NCBI RefSeq assembly: GCF_037992945.1
Contig: NZ_CP150304.1
Coordinates: forward strand, 4,157,501 to 4,221,500
Reading direction: 5' to 3'
Source: Peribacillus sp. FSL E2-0218
Lineage (GTDB): Bacteria; Bacillota; Bacilli; Bacillales; DSM-1321
DNA: 64,000 nucleotides
In this document: piece after piece, positions 61,058-64,000 of the stretch
Layout: the number at the start of each line of letters is the position of its first letter
Position numbering within the stretch: the first letter of the stretch is position 1
Notes under the pieces: generated by a model
The model's database searches: none
Told to the model about the DNA's origin: nothing
What the model saw: the letters and a program-made list of their open reading frames with translations, nothing else
Program-made: the position numbers and the translations under genes

Positions 61058-61579
61058 TTAATTCCACTCCCAAAAAAATGATCCTTGTGAAACGATAAGT
61101 TTATCAAGCCATGACTCGAAAGTATTCTGTCCCATTTTGCTCATTTGGTCGTCTGCTATCCACATATAATCCTTTCTTCCTTCTTTGAAATAATTATAAT
61201 TAATCATGATTTCCCCTATGTTTGGATAACTCCCAATTGGATATGAGCCTCTGTTATCTTCTGTTAAATACGGACCAAAATTATACTGAAATTGTTTCAG
61301 TCGATTAGGTATATCTTGTGCTTTATAAAGGGCAATTCCAGCTGAATATTCATCTTCGAATAAATAAACTCCGTTATGCAGTAGCAGAAATTCTTTATAT
61401 CCTTCCGGTAAGATTAAATTCTCTTTATTGACCAATCTGTCTAATTCTTTAACTGGGATGGGAGGATTAAATGTGAAACGAGTCCAATGAACATTTCCGT
61501 GTGTTGCTTGAATCAAAAGTCTCTTACTGCTATCTAACCTATTTTTTAATCCTAATAAGATTTCTGTAACATTATGCAT
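61058..61579 (-). CDS. SMI1/KNR4-family protein
   Basis: 173 residues from the ATG at 61579; the ATG at 61588 lies on GGAG itself. It has NKENLILPEGYKEFLLLHNGVYLF, the core of the SMI1/KNR4 fold, and IGEIMINYNYF. Many bacterial members are immunity proteins against secreted toxins. No toxin gene adjoins it, so it is an orphan and the role is only possible. Confidence 0.85.
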   Translation of the reverse strand: MHNVTEILLGLKNRLDSSKRLLIQATHGNVHWTRFTFNPPIPVKELDRLVNKENLILPEGYKEFLLLHNGVYLFEDEYSAGIALYKAQDIPNRLKQFQYNFGPYLTEDNRGSYPIGSYPNIGEIMINYNYFKEGRKDYMWIADDQMSKMGQNTFESWLDKLIVSQGSFFWEWN

Positions 61580-61668
61580 AAAAAACATCTCCGTTTTTTT
61601 AAGTGTATCTCTTTACAATTCCAATCTTCGTTCTGTATTTATGTTCTATTTACTTGTTTTTTTATTAA

Positions 61669-61690
61669 GAACTGCCTTTGAGACAGCTCC
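61669..61690 (-). terminator. Terminator, GCTGCC family
   Basis: CTGCCT / AGACAG with minus-strand T-run; upstream of it reads AACGGGTGCGTTAGATGAAG, the common 5' part of the family. Confidence 0.7.
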
Positions 61691-61730
61691 GATCTTCATC
61701 TAACGCACCCGTTAACTCAAAATAATTAAT

Positions 61731-61931
61731 TCAAAATTCATCTTTTTTCCAACCCTTATATCCGACGAACTCCACAAGACCGAAACCTATTATCATTGAT
61801 AAAATCGGTACAGCATAATATCTCGGAGGTCCAAATATTAAGATAGCAACAATGAAAACTGCAATAAAAAGTGCAGTATTTAAAAGATATGATTTTTTTC
61901 GATATTTTATATAGCGTTTTATTTTATCCAT
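61731..61931 (-). CDS. Small membrane protein
   Basis: 66 residues with a basic N-terminus (MDKIKRYIKYRKKSY) and two hydrophobic segments. The ribosome site is weak. Not recognised. Confidence 0.55.
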   Translation of the reverse strand: MDKIKRYIKYRKKSYLLNTALFIAVFIVAILIFGPPRYYAVPILSMIIGFGLVEFVGYKGWKKDEF

Positions 61932-62082
61932 TTTGTATTCTTTTCACTCCAATTACGCTTGACTCCTTAATGATATCATCTTCAACTAAACTGCCCGAAA
62001 ATGGAGCGGTTCCAGCCCTATAAAGAAGTAAAGCATGCGTTAGTTGGAGAACTAGCTCTTAGTAGAATACGAACTGTACATA

Positions 62083-62958
62083 TTATCCCATTACATCTTT
62101 AAGACGTTTATTTTGTCTCATTAAGAATATCCAAAACATCAATAGAACACTAAATACAATAAATAATAATATCGGTGCCTGAAAAATACTCCACGTACTT
62201 GGTCCGTAATGGGTTACTTGGTGATGTCTCTCAATAGTCTTCTCATACGAACTTTTATATTCATATTGAATGACCCACCGATTTTTCGCCAGCACAACAG
62301 TTCCTAAATCGTAACCACTAGGGGTAATGGAATCATTCTCCCTAAGTATTCCCTGATTTCCAATGACAATGGCAGCTTCCTTGTACTCAATAGGATAGAT
62401 CGTTGTAGGTTTCTGTTTTACAGAAGCATTTTCCTGTAACCAATCTTTTAAATCTGCTGCTGGAAAAACAGCTAACAAATTAAGTTTTTTATTATACTTA
62501 TTAAATACGGTAAGAAGTTGTTTTTCTTCTTTTTCCGTCACTTCTGTTGAGGCTCCGAGAATATGAATTACTTCATCCATAATGGTTTCTTTTTCTTGTT
62601 CTACTACTTCCAACTTAGTTACTTCTTCTCTATGTTCATTAAACTTAATAATTGAATGGATTAGAAATATGAATCCAAACAGCAAGGAGAATAATGTTGT
62701 TAGAAGTAAATAATTCGTCAGTTTCTTTTGACCGTTGAAGAATCTGGCTAATTTTTGGAATGGTTTTTTTACTTCCACTTTATAAACTTCATCTATCTCA
62801 ACGGTAAAATCCACATCATTTTTCATACTTTCTAATACTTCTCTACATTTTTCACACGATTCCATATGTTCCTCAATATAATGAATACTATCCTGGCTGC
62901 ACAAATGATCGATATAAGATGGAAGTAAATCTCTCACTATATTGCATTTAATGTCCAT
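62083..62958 (-). CDS. Zinc-finger anti-sigma factor
   Basis: 291 residues. The N-terminal ZAS motif is EEHMESCEKC (His-x3-Cys-x2-Cys), after CNIVRDLLPSY. Two membrane segments (about 80-102 and 262-282) enclose an outer domain of about 160 residues. It overlaps the sigma gene by 11 bp and should bind it. The second membrane segment at the C-terminus is less usual. Confidence 0.88.
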   Translation of the reverse strand: MDIKCNIVRDLLPSYIDHLCSQDSIHYIEEHMESCEKCREVLESMKNDVDFTVEIDEVYKVEVKKPFQKLARFFNGQKKLTNYLLLTTLFSLLFGFIFLIHSIIKFNEHREEVTKLEVVEQEKETIMDEVIHILGASTEVTEKEEKQLLTVFNKYNKKLNLLAVFPAADLKDWLQENASVKQKPTTIYPIEYKEAAIVIGNQGILRENDSITPSGYDLGTVVLAKNRWVIQYEYKSSYEKTIERHHQVTHYGPSTWSIFQAPILLFIVFSVLLMFWIFLMRQNKRLKDVMG

Positions 62959-63436
62959 TTTTATCCTTACCCCTTTCCCTTAATTTCATCTTAGCCCTAT
63001 AAAAAGTAACTCTCGCCCAGTTTTCATTTTTTAACTGAATTTCCCCTATTTCTTTGAAACTAAGACCACCTAAGATTCTCAATAGTAAAACCTCTTTATA
63101 TGGTTCATCAAGTAAGTGTATTATTCGGTATAGGGCAATTTTGTCTTCGGAATAAATAAGTTCAGCTTCAGGAGAAGTATGAATTGTGTCCTCTTGAAGT
63201 ATATGTCTTTGTTGCTTCTTATTACGTTCAAGATGCTTATAATAGGAGTGCTTCGCTATTTGACAAAGCCAAACTGACATTTTACATTCACCATTATATC
63301 TATCAATGGATTTTACAGCTTGATAGAAGGTTTCTTGTGTTAGTTCTTCTGATAAATCTGCGTTGTGACAAAGACACATTAGATATTTAAAAACTTCTTC
63401 AGCATAACTGCTATAAATTTCATCTAGTTCCCCCAA
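62948..63436 (-). CDS. ECF-type RNA polymerase sigma factor
   Basis: 162 residues from a TTG at 63436 with GGAGG 8 bp upstream. Region 2: LSEELTQETFYQAVKSI and MSVWLCQIAKHSYYKHLER; region 4: EVLLLRILGGLSFKEIGEIQ and RVTFYRAKMKLRE. Encoded with the zinc-finger anti-sigma. Unrelated closely to the ECF pair at 45.7-47.2 kb. Confidence 0.9.
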   Translation of the reverse strand: MGELDEIYSSYAEEVFKYLMCLCHNADLSEELTQETFYQAVKSIDRYNGECKMSVWLCQIAKHSYYKHLERNKKQQRHILQEDTIHTSPEAELIYSEDKIALYRIIHLLDEPYKEVLLLRILGGLSFKEIGEIQLKNENWARVTFYRAKMKLRERGKDKNGH

Positions 63437-63518
63437 GCCTTTTCCTCCTCTCGTCTATATATCCGTTTCCAGTCAATTTCGTTACAGAGAATATTTAAAT
63501 TTTTTTGGCAACAGAAAA

Positions 63519-63537
63519 CCGCCAAACATAATGGCGG
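63519..63537 (-). terminator. Terminator
   Basis: CCGCCA / TGGCGG with a 7-base loop and a T-rich minus-strand end, 48 bp past the next gene. Confidence 0.7.
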
Positions 63538-63584
63538 CTAAAGTATTAAAATGCAACATAATAATTAATATAACCTCTATTGAA

Positions 63585-63908
63585 TTAAGCTGCCCCGTTT
63601 GTTCCGTAAGAACTGCAATTGAGTAAAGTATAACGAAAACCAGTGAACAAGCACTCTATTTTATAAATGGGGATTTTATCTTGTGTTTGAACTTGGTAAC
63701 AATAGGGCATACCATACCGGAGTAACATATGGGCTATTTGAGTCAGAAAACGGTGTCGGGTCTTTTTTAGTAAGTAGACTAATTCTCTTTGCTCGTTATG
63801 AATAGGCATATTCATTTGATACGAGACAAATTCAGGAACAGTGTATGAATAAATGGGCAATTTGTTTCTCCTTTGTTCATTTTGAATATAATAAAGAATT
63901 TTTTCCAT
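63585..63908 (-). CDS. Hypothetical protein
   Basis: 107 residues, basic and Tyr-rich (NKLPIYSYTVPEFVSYQMNM, RFLTQIAHMLLRYGMPYCY). Weak ribosome site. No membrane segment. Not recognised. Confidence 0.55.
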   Translation of the reverse strand: MEKILYYIQNEQRRNKLPIYSYTVPEFVSYQMNMPIHNEQRELVYLLKKTRHRFLTQIAHMLLRYGMPYCYQVQTQDKIPIYKIECLFTGFRYTLLNCSSYGTNGAA

Positions 63909-64000
63909 TAATCTACCGGTTTTTTAAATTTGAATACTAACGCTAAAGCACACGGTAATTGAAGAGATAATAATAGATAAAATTTTCATAAACGCCCCTC

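Overview
The window looks like the chromosome of a spore-forming, low-GC Bacillaceae, probably a Peribacillus / Bacillus simplex-type organism. The evidence is a cwlJ-gerQ coat operon, SpoIID and GerAB-type proteins, an rsbQ-rsbP stress pair, strong AGGAGG ribosome sites, many GTG/TTG starts and many lone small membrane proteins. Species is an inference. No rRNA, tRNA, CRISPR array, intact insertion sequence or prophage was seen.

1-1.7 kb (minus strand): the end of a thiazole/oxazole-modified bacteriocin locus. It holds a Cys/Gly-rich precursor of the heterocycloanthracin/sonorensin type and the N-terminal two thirds or so of a ThiF-like maturation protein, which runs off the left edge.

1.8-21 kb: a large, apparently self-contained uptake and catabolic locus. 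It has an NCS2 nucleobase permease, three tandem cytosine-deaminase-like amidohydrolases, two further TRZ/ATZ-type amidohydrolases, two family-5 solute-binding lipoproteins, one DppC-B-D-F-type ABC transporter, a LytS-type kinase with an AraC-type response regulator, and an SSS-like transporter. Three minus-strand promoters in this block share a TATAAT -10 placed 33 bp from an AGTAA box that repeats every 21-22 bp. This suggests one regulon, probably run by the embedded two-component system. The substrate is unknown; N-heterocycles or cyclic amides are a guess from the enzyme families.

21-28 kb: a secreted Big2-repeat protein, a VOC protein and a MarR regulator, SelO, a small lipoprotein-like or membrane protein, a 49-residue membrane protein and an FHA/winged-helix regulator.

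28-57 kb: typical accessory chromosome. It holds a lone SpoIID, a lone GerAB-type permease, transporters, a nucleotidyltransferase, a methyltransferase, WrbA, a GntR/DUF1648 pair, LysE, HAD, Crp/Fnr, formate dehydrogenase, an ECF sigma/anti-sigma pair, a class A beta-lactamase, an XRE regulator with a perfect palindromic operator, and rsbQ-rsbP. Minus-strand genes here often end in related GCTGCC/GGCAGC hairpins. At least four small genes are broken by stop codons or frameshifts.

57-64 kb: a MATE pump divergent from its TetR regulator with three operator-like boxes, cwlJ-gerQ, an orphan SMI1/KNR4 protein, and a second ECF sigma/anti-sigma pair.
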